Shown piece after piece: positions 45,726-53,415 of a stretch of DNA of 53,415 bases. Within the stretch, counting starts at the first letter, position 1; every line of letters begins with the position of its first letter. Origin of the DNA: Bacilli bacterium (GTDB taxonomy: Bacteria > Bacillota_I > Bacilli_A > RF39 > UBA660); the NCBI GenBank assembly GCA_017484125.1, contig JAFUTV010000003.1:1-53415 (forward strand), given 5' to 3'. Made by a program: the position numbers and the translations under genes. Under the pieces are notes generated by a model. The model did not search any database and was not told the origin of the DNA. It saw only the letters and a list, made by a program, of their open reading frames with translations.

Positions 45726-48284
45726 TTATTTAGTTTTAATACTCTTTACTTTAGACCATAAAGAATAATATTTTTTACCATTTATTTCTTTATATGTTCT
45801 TATTCTAACATAATACTTAGTATTTCTTTTTAAATTTGATATTGTTTTAGCAGTTGATTTATTCTTAGTAATTAATACTTTTTTACTCTTTGAAAAATCA
45901 CTATATAAAGAATACTCTATTTGATATCCCATTGTTTGTGTAGTAAATTTATTCCATTCTAATTTAAATTTACCCTTTTTAGATATTATATTTGTTATTT
46001 TAGTATTTTTAGGTATTATATAAAACTTCTTCTTTACAGTTCCCTTATATTTACCAATTCCAGTTATTACAACATAGGCTGTACCAACTTTTTTATTATT
46101 TTCATATGTAACTTTATAATCTACTTTATTTACAAGAGTAGTACCATTATTAGTAATAGTTACTTTTGGTTTTTTGGCTTTACCATTATAGTTTTTACTT
46201 GTTAAATCAACATCAATAGTAGTTTTAGATATTTTCTTAGTTACAATTTTAAATGTTTTAGTAACACTTCCTTTATAGCTTCCAATTCCATTAATGGTTA
46301 TTGAAGCAACTCCAATATTAACATTATTTTTATAAATTATTTTATAATCTTTATTTAGTGTTAAACCATCAATTTTAACTTCAGGATTAATTTCTTTAGT
46401 AGTATATTCTTTATTTGATAAATCAGCATCTATTGTTAAATTATTAATATTATTTTCAGTTATCTTAAATGTCTTAGTAATAGATCCAGTATAATTACCT
46501 AAACCAGTAATTATTGCTTTAGCTTTACCAACATTAATATTATTCTTATAAGTTATTTTATAATCTTTTCCTTCAACTAATTGTGTATCTTTATCTTTTA
46601 CAATAACATTAGTTGTAAGTGCTTTACCAGTAAATACTTTATCTTCTAAAGAAATAGATAAATTACTAACTTCTTGTTGCTTTATATTAAATGTCTTTAA
46701 TATATTAAATGAATAATTACCAATACCAGACACTATAACTGTTGCTTCTCCTACTTTTTTATTATTTCTATATAATACTTTATAATCAGTATTTTCTTTT
46801 AATTTAATACTACCGTTTAAAGCAGTAATTGTAGTCTTAATTTTTTCTTTAGTATAATACTTATCTGATGTATCAATATCTATTGTTAATGATTGATTAT
46901 TATATTTTAATTTATTATTACTAGAATTACCATATGTAGCACATATAGAACATTGTCCACCACTTGCATAAACTAAACCAGCCCTTAAAGGATTTGGTGC
47001 TGATGAATATGCACCAATATTAAAGAAATTAAATAATCCTTCATATGTAGTATTTTGATAATCAAAAGTCACTCCACTTGAATTAAGTTTTGAAGATCCC
47101 ATTTCTTGAACAGAAAGTGATGCTAGATAAACTGCATTTACATTTGCTTCTTTACCAGCTTCAACAAATAATGATGCATATGATTGATTGCTTATATAAT
47201 CAACACCACTTATTGTAGAACTCTTATTTAAAACACTTTGTACTAACTTTTCATTAACATTAAAATATGATAAATTTTCAAACATAAATATATATGATTC
47301 ATTTAACCAATTTCTTGGATCAAGATAATATCTTACCGTTTTAATATTTGGAACATACCAATTTTTTTCATTTGTTTTTACTAAATTACCATCATCATCT
47401 AATTCTACTAACTTTTTATTTGTTGAATTAATAGAACCAGTTTTCTTAAATTCTTTAGCAGCAGTATCAAAATCTAATCCCGTTTTCATTGCAGTAAATG
47501 TCCATGATGGATGCTCTTTATGAATTAATCTAAGATATGGTTTATAACTATCTGGAAATGATTCTATTTTCTTTTCAAATTTTTCATCTTCTACAATGTC
47601 TAATTTACCTAAATTGGCATCTTGTTTTCCATCAGGTCTAGCATATTTTTCTTTCATATTCTCATATACAGGAATATTAAAATTAAAAGCTAAATCTATT
47701 GCACCATTGTTATAATATGAACGCCATGAATAAATAGCTTCTGATGCAGGAGCACCAATATTTGCTTGATATAAATGTCTATATACTCCATAATAGCTTT
47801 CTGGATTAACGTTATATTTTTTTAAATAAGAAGTATATTGTCCTTTGGAAATATAGGCATTGCTAATAAATTTAGCACCACCTACTATAGCTTTTTTAGG
47901 GGTATTCCAAGGTCTATCATATGAAGATATTGCTGGAGTTACTACAGTATTAGTTTCAGTTGTTGTTTGTGTTGTATTTTTTGTTTCTACATATGTTTTA
48001 AGATATGCTGAACAAGTATATCCCTGTGTAGAATTATATTTTACTTTTAACCAACCAGCAGTACAATTTTTATTATCGTTATCATATATTTTATTATCAT
48101 CTAATACAGTAACAATATAATTAGTATTTAATACCGTAAGCTTATTAGATCCAGCTGTTGTTGGTTTATCTCTTAAAGCAACTAAATCACCAGTTACAAC
48201 AGCATTATAACTTTTTGCACTTACATTAAAAGAAAGTAAAAAAGGAACAATTAATACTAATAATAATTTACTATTTTTTTTCAT
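45726..48284 (-). CDS. Secreted N-acetylglucosaminidase with SH3b, repeats and FN3
   Basis: 852 residues from the ATG at 48284 (GGGTGAT upstream; the frame opens 9 nt earlier at GTG). Signal peptide (KNSKLLLVLIVPFLLSFNVS), bacterial SH3 domain about 25-100, a GH73-like glucosaminidase domain (about 345-460) with probable catalytic E394 in LASLSVQEMGSS, four repeats of about 70 residues (core YKNN-x-NVG, GIGNYTGSITKTFKI), and a C-terminal FN3 domain. It is a peptidoglycan hydrolase for cell separation or remodelling. It follows the InlB-repeat gene by 12 nt, so the two are coexpressed. Confidence 0.87.
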   Translation of the reverse strand: MKKNSKLLLVLIVPFLLSFNVSAKSYNAVVTGDLVALRDKPTTAGSNKLTVLNTNYIVTVLDDNKIYDNDNKNCTAGWLKVKYNSTQGYTCSAYLKTYVETKNTTQTTTETNTVVTPAISSYDRPWNTPKKAIVGGAKFISNAYISKGQYTSYLKKYNVNPESYYGVYRHLYQANIGAPASEAIYSWRSYYNNGAIDLAFNFNIPVYENMKEKYARPDGKQDANLGKLDIVEDEKFEKKIESFPDSYKPYLRLIHKEHPSWTFTAMKTGLDFDTAAKEFKKTGSINSTNKKLVELDDDGNLVKTNEKNWYVPNIKTVRYYLDPRNWLNESYIFMFENLSYFNVNEKLVQSVLNKSSTISGVDYISNQSYASLFVEAGKEANVNAVYLASLSVQEMGSSKLNSSGVTFDYQNTTYEGLFNFFNIGAYSSAPNPLRAGLVYASGGQCSICATYGNSSNNKLKYNNQSLTIDIDTSDKYYTKEKIKTTITALNGSIKLKENTDYKVLYRNNKKVGEATVIVSGIGNYSFNILKTFNIKQQEVSNLSISLEDKVFTGKALTTNVIVKDKDTQLVEGKDYKITYKNNINVGKAKAIITGLGNYTGSITKTFKITENNINNLTIDADLSNKEYTTKEINPEVKIDGLTLNKDYKIIYKNNVNIGVASITINGIGSYKGSVTKTFKIVTKKISKTTIDVDLTSKNYNGKAKKPKVTITNNGTTLVNKVDYKVTYENNKKVGTAYVVITGIGKYKGTVKKKFYIIPKNTKITNIISKKGKFKLEWNKFTTQTMGYQIEYSLYSDFSKSKKVLITKNKSTAKTISNLKRNTKYYVRIRTYKEINGKKYYSLWSKVKSIKTK

Positions 48285-48296
48285 AATTATCACCCA

Positions 48297-49796
48297 TTAT
48301 TTACTAAGTACATAATCTAAGTAAGAAATGTTTTCACCTATTTCATGTATTTTATTATTTTCACTATTTAAAGATTCATCATTTACTAAAAAATAATCGT
48401 AAGATGGAATTTTGCCATCTTTAGAATTATCATCTAATGTTACATCAATATGTAAATATTTATTATCAACATAAACATAATTCCAAGAATGATCATCTAC
48501 AGTAATAACATAATTTTTTAACTTAAATTTATCTAAAAATTGCTTCATAGCATCTGCGTATCCTTCTGATAAACCATATCCTTGAATTAATACTCCATAT
48601 GCAGTTGAAGAATCATAACCTGATGTTGACAAAACTTTAGCTGAATCAAATTCACTATTTTTTATTATATAATTATGAATTGTTTTTATTTTTTCAACAT
48701 TAGTCATACCATTTTTAATATTATTTGTAATAATTTCTTTTACCTTATTTTCTAGTTCTATAGATTTATTATCTCTATATTTAGCATATAATGTTATGGT
48801 TTGATTCTTTTTTGATGTAAGATTAAGTAAACTAACATTAGCTTTATATAATTTATAATTTTTATCTGCATTATTAAGTGATGTTTCATAACCAACAATT
48901 GTATAATTATCTTTTAATAAATCATTACTTGTTATTTTACATTTTTTATCATAAGTACAATTAATAGTTTTAGAGTTATTTGTTTCAAAATCTACTAATT
49001 TTAAATAATATGTAATTGGTTTAAATATTGCATATAGTTTAATAGATGCTTTACTTGTTATATTTTTTACTGATGCTTTATTTTTATATGTAACACCAGT
49101 TCCGTCACTTTTAGTATTCCAACCACTAAAAACATATCCTTCTTTTTTATATGTATTAGCTGTTAATTCACATTTTTTATTAGCTTTACAAGTTATATTT
49201 TTCATTTTTTCTGATGCAGAACCATTACCATCAAATTTAACTGTATAAGTGTTTTTTACCCATATAGCATATAAAGTAATTGTTCCCTTTTTTACAAGAT
49301 TTTTAACGCTAGCATTATTTTTGTATGTTTTTCCAGTTCCATTTTTCTTTGTATTCCAACCAATAAATGTATATCCATCTTTTTTATATTTATTTTTAGT
49401 TAATTCTATTTTTTTGCCATACGTTGCCTTTAATTTTTTCATTGATTTTGCTGTTTCACCATTACCATTAAACTTAATCGTGTAAGTATTTGCTTTCCAC
49501 ATAGCATATAATTTAATAGTTCCTTTTTCTATTAAATTTTTAACTTTTTGTTTATTTGTATATGTTATTCCTGTACCATTTTTCTTTGTATTCCATCCTA
49601 CAAATGTGTATCCATCTCTTTTAAAAGCATTAGCTGTTAATTTACATTTTTTATTTACTACACATGATACTTTAGATGTCTTTCCCTCTCCTTTATTAGC
49701 ATCAAATTTAATTGTATATTTTGATGCTGCCATTACATTTGGAATAAAAAGTATACTAATAAAAACAATAAATAATATTTTCTTTACATTTTTCAT
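48297..49796 (-). CDS. Secreted InlB-repeat protein with transglutaminase-like domain
   Basis: 499 residues. Signal peptide (1-23, cleavage after VMA), three clear InlB B-type repeats at about 27-100, 104-180 and 183-257 (each with the GY-x-F-x-GWNTK core) and a fourth degenerate one to 340, then a transglutaminase-like domain (about 365-455). His436 (DDHSWN) and Asp451 (HIDVTLDD) are in place, but the nucleophile position is Ser410 (GYGLSEGYADAM), where the family has Cys. Probably a surface adhesin or wall-binding protein whose domain is inactive or altered. GAGGC precedes the ATG; promoter TGATATAAT at 49827-49819. Confidence 0.83.
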   Translation of the reverse strand: MKNVKKILFIVFISILFIPNVMAASKYTIKFDANKGEGKTSKVSCVVNKKCKLTANAFKRDGYTFVGWNTKKNGTGITYTNKQKVKNLIEKGTIKLYAMWKANTYTIKFNGNGETAKSMKKLKATYGKKIELTKNKYKKDGYTFIGWNTKKNGTGKTYKNNASVKNLVKKGTITLYAIWVKNTYTVKFDGNGSASEKMKNITCKANKKCELTANTYKKEGYVFSGWNTKSDGTGVTYKNKASVKNITSKASIKLYAIFKPITYYLKLVDFETNNSKTINCTYDKKCKITSNDLLKDNYTIVGYETSLNNADKNYKLYKANVSLLNLTSKKNQTITLYAKYRDNKSIELENKVKEIITNNIKNGMTNVEKIKTIHNYIIKNSEFDSAKVLSTSGYDSSTAYGVLIQGYGLSEGYADAMKQFLDKFKLKNYVITVDDHSWNYVYVDNKYLHIDVTLDDNSKDGKIPSYDYFLVNDESLNSENNKIHEIGENISYLDYVLSK

Positions 49797-49818
49797 AACT
49801 AGCCTCTTTTGTAATACA

Positions 49819-49827
49819 ATTATATCA
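49819..49827 (-). promoter_or_regulatory. Extended -10 of the InlB-repeat/glucosaminidase operon
   Basis: TGATATAAT on minus (TATAAT 49824-49819), weak -35. Confidence 0.5.
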
Positions 49828-49849
49828 CGATTATAAGCAATTTAATACA

Positions 49850-49876
49850 AAATAAAATGGCATTTACAGCCATTTT
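49850..49876 (-). terminator. Terminator of mutL
   Basis: AAAATGGC / GCCATTTT (49876-49854), loop TGTAAAT, then ATTTTG on minus. Confidence 0.8.
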
Positions 49877-49878
49877 TA

Positions 49879-51672
49879 CTAATTCATAGATCTTTTAAAC
49901 ATTCTTTCTAAATCATAAATACTAAATTTTATAATTGATGGTCTTCCATGACAGCAATTATATGGATTATCACATAGCACTAATTCATTTAAAAGTTCTT
50001 GCATTGCTTCCATACTCATAGGTGTATTTGCTTTAATTGACATTTTACAAGCTGCAGTTTTACAAATATGATCATTAAATTTTAATGGATCAAAATCGCT
50101 TCCCTTTAAAATAATTTGATCAATTACTTCTCTTATTGTTTCTTCTTCATAATCAGATACTAGCCATGTTGGTTCTTCTTTAACAGCATAAGTATTAACT
50201 CCAAATTCTTCCAATATAAAGCCTAGGGATTTTAAATACTCAATATTTTTATTAATAATAATTGCATCACTTTTAGATAGTTCAATAGTTACTGGAATTA
50301 AAGGTGATATTGTATTTATTTTTTTTGCTGCAAATGCTTTTTTTATTTTTTCATAATTAACTCTTTCTTGAGCAGCATGTTGATCTATTAAATAAAATCC
50401 CTCATCATTTTCAGCTAAAATATATGTTCCTAATGCTTGTCCAATTGGATATAATACTAGACTTTTCATTTCTTTATTTATTATATTTTTATCATCACTA
50501 TATTCTTCTTCATCCTCTTTAATAGAGCCAAAATCAAATGATGTTTGATTTTCAATTGCATGATCTTTTGTTAAATGGATTTTTTCACTTTTTTCTTCAT
50601 TTACATTATTTTCTTTTAATATATCGCTTAATATTTCATGATTTACTTTAAAATTAGATGATACTCTTAATGTAGCGTCAGGAATGAGCAAATTATTATA
50701 TAAAGCATCCTTTATAGTATTGTTAATTAAGGAGTATAAGTCTTTTATCTTAGACATTTTAATGTCTTGTTTTGTAGGATGAATATTAACATCCACTAAG
50801 GTTGGATCAGTATATATATTTAAAATAACAACAGGATATTTAATGTCTGGTTTATATGTATAATATGCATCATTAATTGCTTTATTTAAATCTTGATTTC
50901 TAACAATCCTTCCATTAACCATTGTAATCATATAATTACGACTTGATTTTAATATTTCAGGTTTACAAATATATCCAAAAATGTCATAATCATCATTAGA
51001 TGCTTTTATTTCAATTAACTTAGAAGATACTTGTAAACCATATATTTCATGAATCGTTTTCTTTAAATCATTTGAACCACTAGTTTTTACTAGAATATTA
51101 TTATTATTTTCTAAAGTAAATCTAATGGAAGGATTAGCAAGAGCAAGTCTTTCAACAAACGATACGCAATTAGCAAGCTCAGTTTGTTCTGACTTTAAAA
51201 ATTTAAGTCTTGCTGGAGTATTATAAAATAAATTTTTAACCTCGATTTTCGTGCCTTTTCTTGCATCAGAATGTTCATTAATTAATACTTCTCCACCTTT
51301 AATTTTAATATGTGTACCTACGTCACCCGTTGAAGTGGTTAAATCTACTTCTGAAACACTAGCAATTGAAGGAAGGGCTTCACCTCTAAATCCTAAAGTA
51401 TTAATAAAAAATAAATCATCTTCTTTTAATAGTTTTGAAGTTGCATGTCTTGAAAAAGCAAGAATTGCATCTTTTTCATCCATTCCAATTCCATTATCTT
51501 GAACAACAATACCATTTAATCCACCATTAGTTAATGATATGTTAATATCTTTAGACGAAGCATCAATTGCATTTTCAACTAATTCTTTAACAACTGAAGA
51601 AACACGTTCAACAACCTCACCAGCTGATATTTTATTTGCTAAATTTTCTGACATTACTTTTATTTTGCTCAT
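49879..51672 (-). CDS. mutL: DNA mismatch repair protein MutL
   Basis: 597 residues from the ATG at 51672, 8 nt after GAGGTA; the upstream ATG at 51678 abuts that site. GHKL ATPase domain with ELVENAIDA, DNGIGM, TLGFRGEAL and KGTKIEV motifs; the C-terminal domain carries the endonuclease metal motif DQHAAQERVNYE, ACKMSIKA and CCHGRPS, so it is the nicking type found in organisms without MutH. mutS is not adjacent, unlike Bacillus. It follows yqeH by about 20 nt. Confidence 0.94.
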   Translation of the reverse strand: MSKIKVMSENLANKISAGEVVERVSSVVKELVENAIDASSKDINISLTNGGLNGIVVQDNGIGMDEKDAILAFSRHATSKLLKEDDLFFINTLGFRGEALPSIASVSEVDLTTSTGDVGTHIKIKGGEVLINEHSDARKGTKIEVKNLFYNTPARLKFLKSEQTELANCVSFVERLALANPSIRFTLENNNNILVKTSGSNDLKKTIHEIYGLQVSSKLIEIKASNDDYDIFGYICKPEILKSSRNYMITMVNGRIVRNQDLNKAINDAYYTYKPDIKYPVVILNIYTDPTLVDVNIHPTKQDIKMSKIKDLYSLINNTIKDALYNNLLIPDATLRVSSNFKVNHEILSDILKENNVNEEKSEKIHLTKDHAIENQTSFDFGSIKEDEEEYSDDKNIINKEMKSLVLYPIGQALGTYILAENDEGFYLIDQHAAQERVNYEKIKKAFAAKKINTISPLIPVTIELSKSDAIIINKNIEYLKSLGFILEEFGVNTYAVKEEPTWLVSDYEEETIREVIDQIILKGSDFDPLKFNDHICKTAACKMSIKANTPMSMEAMQELLNELVLCDNPYNCCHGRPSIIKFSIYDLERMFKRSMN

Positions 51673-51694
51673 TATCATTACCTCAACTATTATA

Positions 51695-52693
51695 TTATTT
51701 TTTTAATATAGAATCTCTTACACTAATTAAATTGTAATATTCTTCATTTACTTTAATAGTACATTTTTTCTTTACATGAATAAAACCAAGGGATGCAATT
51801 ACAACATCGTTATCTTCATTAACATTTATTTCTTTATAGTTATCTATTTCATCTTTATATATTTTTTTTATTTTAATCATATTACTCATATAAAATGTAG
51901 CACTATTATTACCAAAATTTTTTAAGTATAATCTATCTTCAATAGAAAATATTTGTTCTTCTTTTATTTGATAGTTAATTGGACTAACAAAATATACTGG
52001 ATTTAATTTTTTAATTAATTCAAATTCCTGTTTTTTATTAAAAGTAGTTTTTAAACTAAAACCAGGTGTATCAATAATTTTATAATCACCTATTTTAATT
52101 TCTATAAAATCTAAAGTAGTATTAGGCATAGATGAAGCTATAATTCTTTCTTTATTTCCTTTTAAACAATTAATTAATGTTGATTTTCCTGCGTTAGTAT
52201 AACCCAAAATAAATGTAGTTTTTAAGTTATTCTTATCTAATGTTGTAAATATTTGATTTATGTTTTGATTTTTTTTAGAACTTAAGAAAATAATATTATC
52301 TTTAATATCATATGATTTTCTTAAATTATCTTTCACTCTTTCTAAATTAATATCCTTAAATATTAAATCACATTTTGATATAACTAATGTTTTATTAAGT
52401 TTTATTTGTTTAAATGTATTAATAGACTCATCATTTATGTTTAAAAAATCAATTAAAAAGAAAGCATAATTATTAGTAGCATTAACTTTATCAATTAATC
52501 CTTCATCAACTATTAATGAATCATTATATACTTTCTCATTATAGTTTTTTAGTTTAAAACATCTTTGACAATATATTGCGCCTTCCTTAAATTTATTTTT
52601 AGGAATGAATCCTACTTTAGAATCATCACTATATTGTAAAGTTATTCCACAACCTTCACATTTTCTAATTTCCATAGTACTTTTCAAACTCAT
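51695..52693 (-). CDS. yqeH: Circularly permuted GTPase YqeH
   Basis: 332 residues. Zinc finger C12/C15...C42/C45, then GTPase motifs in permuted order: G4 SKCD (106-109), G5 SSK (138-140), G1 GYTNAGKST (164-172), G3 DTPG (208-211). It acts in 30S ribosome assembly. AAGGG lies 5 nt before the ATG, which is inside yqeG (29-nt overlap); M7 is an alternative start. Confidence 0.93.
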   Translation of the reverse strand: MSLKSTMEIRKCEGCGITLQYSDDSKVGFIPKNKFKEGAIYCQRCFKLKNYNEKVYNDSLIVDEGLIDKVNATNNYAFFLIDFLNINDESINTFKQIKLNKTLVISKCDLIFKDINLERVKDNLRKSYDIKDNIIFLSSKKNQNINQIFTTLDKNNLKTTFILGYTNAGKSTLINCLKGNKERIIASSMPNTTLDFIEIKIGDYKIIDTPGFSLKTTFNKKQEFELIKKLNPVYFVSPINYQIKEEQIFSIEDRLYLKNFGNNSATFYMSNMIKIKKIYKDEIDNYKEINVNEDNDVVIASLGFIHVKKKCTIKVNEEYYNLISVRDSILKK

Positions 52694-53189
52694 AAATACC
52701 CTTCTTTTTTAAATTGTTTAATATAATTTTTTCAAATTTTCTATTAATCTTTGTTTTGAATTTTTCTTCATCACTCAATTTATCAACAAATATTGAAGTT
52801 ATTCCACATCTATTGGCACCAAATACATCAGTTAGTATTTGATCACCAATTGCTGCGACTTCGCTAAATTCATATCCAAACATTTTCAATACTTTTTTAT
52901 ATTTACGTTTTAGAGGTTTCATAGCTAAACATGCTGAATCTATATTTAATTGCTCTTTAAATGGAGCAACCCTATTTTTTTTACTATTAGATAATATAAT
53001 TGTTTTAATATTTAAATCATCAATATATGAAAATAATTCTTTAACATCCTTAGAAGGCTTATTTTCAGATATTGGTGCTATTGTATTATCTAAATCAAAT
53101 AGTATACACTTTATTCCATCTTGTTTTAATTTTTTGTAATCAATTGAAAATATATTTTTAACATATATATCTGGAATAAAATTATTCAT
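52665..53189 (-). CDS. yqeG: HAD-family phosphatase YqeG
   Basis: 174 residues from the ATG at 53189, 8 nt after GGAGG. HAD motif I DLDNT with nucleophile D32 and acid D34, motif II LSNS, motif III lysine in KPLKRKYKK, motif IV GDQILTD. Family III-A; activity in vivo not established. The yqeG-yqeH pair is conserved in Bacilli; aroE and nadD, which follow in Bacillus, are replaced by mutL. Confidence 0.92.
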   Translation of the reverse strand: MNNFIPDIYVKNIFSIDYKKLKQDGIKCILFDLDNTIAPISENKPSKDVKELFSYIDDLNIKTIILSNSKKNRVAPFKEQLNIDSACLAMKPLKRKYKKVLKMFGYEFSEVAAIGDQILTDVFGANRCGITSIFVDKLSDEEKFKTKINRKFEKIILNNLKKKGIYEFEKYYGN

Positions 53190-53312
53190 GTGCAATTCCT
53201 CCTACAATTAATAATATTTTATCATAATTTTATCTATTAATATAGTTTTTTTAAAAATTTAAAAAGTTACTTTTTATTGAAGTGAACCCCAAATAGTTCA
53301 CACAAATAAAAA

Positions 53313-53345
53313 AGTGAGTCAGGAATTATTTTCCTGACTTTTTTG
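53313..53345. terminator. Terminator hairpin inside the IS end
   Basis: AGTCAGGAA (53317-53325) / TTCCTGACT (53331-53339), T's on plus and TCACTTTTTT on minus. Confidence 0.75.
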
Positions 53346-53415
53346 ACTTTAATCTATTTGTATTGTAAAATAATATCCAATCTTCTACAAGTTTTTGGTA
53401 TTCTTGTAAAGATGT
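53326..53415 (-). CDS. Transposase C-terminus (partial)
   Basis: The last 29 codons are visible: TSLQEYQKLVEDWILFYNTN then RLKSKKSGK and stop. The EYQKLVEDWI-x-FYN-x-xR pattern is the conserved end of the integrase core of IS3/IS150-type transposases. The usual final P-x-E-F/Y-R segment is missing, so it is either a divergent or a slightly truncated copy. Confidence 0.6.
   Translation of the reverse strand, partial: TSLQEYQKLVEDWILFYNTNRLKSKKSGK

Larger units (their letters stand above)
53279..53415 (-). mobile_element. End of an IS3-family-like insertion sequence
   Basis: A probable terminal inverted repeat (AGTGAACCCCAAATAG then TTCACA, about 53281-53303), a hairpin and the end of a transposase reading into the window from the right. 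The other end and any target duplication are outside the window. Confidence 0.6.

Noticed and set aside
48800-49760. DNA-level repeats resembling a tandem array or CRISPR
   Set aside because: The periodicity (about 230 nt) follows the InlB-type protein repeats with diverged codons; no short identical repeats with unique spacers.
1-53415. Mycoplasma-like genetic code (TGA = Trp), suspected from base composition
   Set aside because: Trp is TGG throughout and rpoB, ireB, trhP1 and gerC end with TGA.

Overview
The window is a very AT-rich (I estimate roughly 75% A+T), gene-dense bacterial segment. Gene content and order point to a low-GC member of the Bacilli, near the Erysipelotrichia / RF39-like branch. 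Evidence: DnaB/DnaI-type initiation proteins, the Bacillus-type block ireB-ruvX-yrzB-mltG-trmR-trhP1-trhP2-greA, yqeG-yqeH, a valS T-box, class B sortase, IreB, and a GerA-type germinant receptor that implies an endospore former. TGA is used as a stop (rpoB, ireB, gerC), so the Mycoplasma code does not apply. Placement below class level is inference.

Layout. 1-2351: end of an unidentified ORF, dnaI and dnaB (minus). 2352-2867: gene-free by standard criteria, but holding a candidate type I toxin/antitoxin locus. 2868-7326: lon, a secreted protein of unknown function and a membrane-anchored XRE regulator. 7405-13828: tig, greA and the trhP2-trhP1-trmR-mltG-yrzB-ruvX-ireB block; trhP1/trhP2/trmR together would make 5-methoxyuridine at tRNA wobble positions. 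13934-17700: a GT8 glycosyltransferase on plus, convergent with valS and its T-box. 17750-20879: two zinc-ribbon membrane proteins (one with an NPCBM-like end) and sortase B. 20928-28697: rpoC, rpoB and a structured upstream region with two promoters and a possible short RNA. 28698-33852: mixed small genes, a DUF975 protein, cytidine deaminase, tRNA-Met, a divergent pair of XRE regulators sharing operator-like repeats, a lipoprotein and tRNA-Gln. 33892-42251: gltX (apparently cotranscribed with tRNA-Gln), deoD, a LysM/SleB hydrolase, two decayed genes, an abrB-ABC transporter operon, a Nudix protein and an rRNA m5U methyltransferase. 42321-45489: compact gerA-gerC-gerB operon. 45466-45722: a second candidate type I toxin/antitoxin-like locus. 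45726-53189: two large secreted repeat proteins (glucosaminidase; InlB-repeat/transglutaminase-like), mutL, yqeH, yqeG. The window ends inside an IS element.

Most of it is ordinary core genome. The best candidates for something undescribed are the two small loci at 2.5-2.85 kb and 45.47-45.72 kb. Each has a strong Shine-Dalgarno beside a pyrimidine-rich hairpin, a very short hydrophobic reading frame and an opposing promoter and terminator. The spore-germination operon, the SleB-like hydrolase and the secreted cell-wall proteins fit a sporulating gut commensal.
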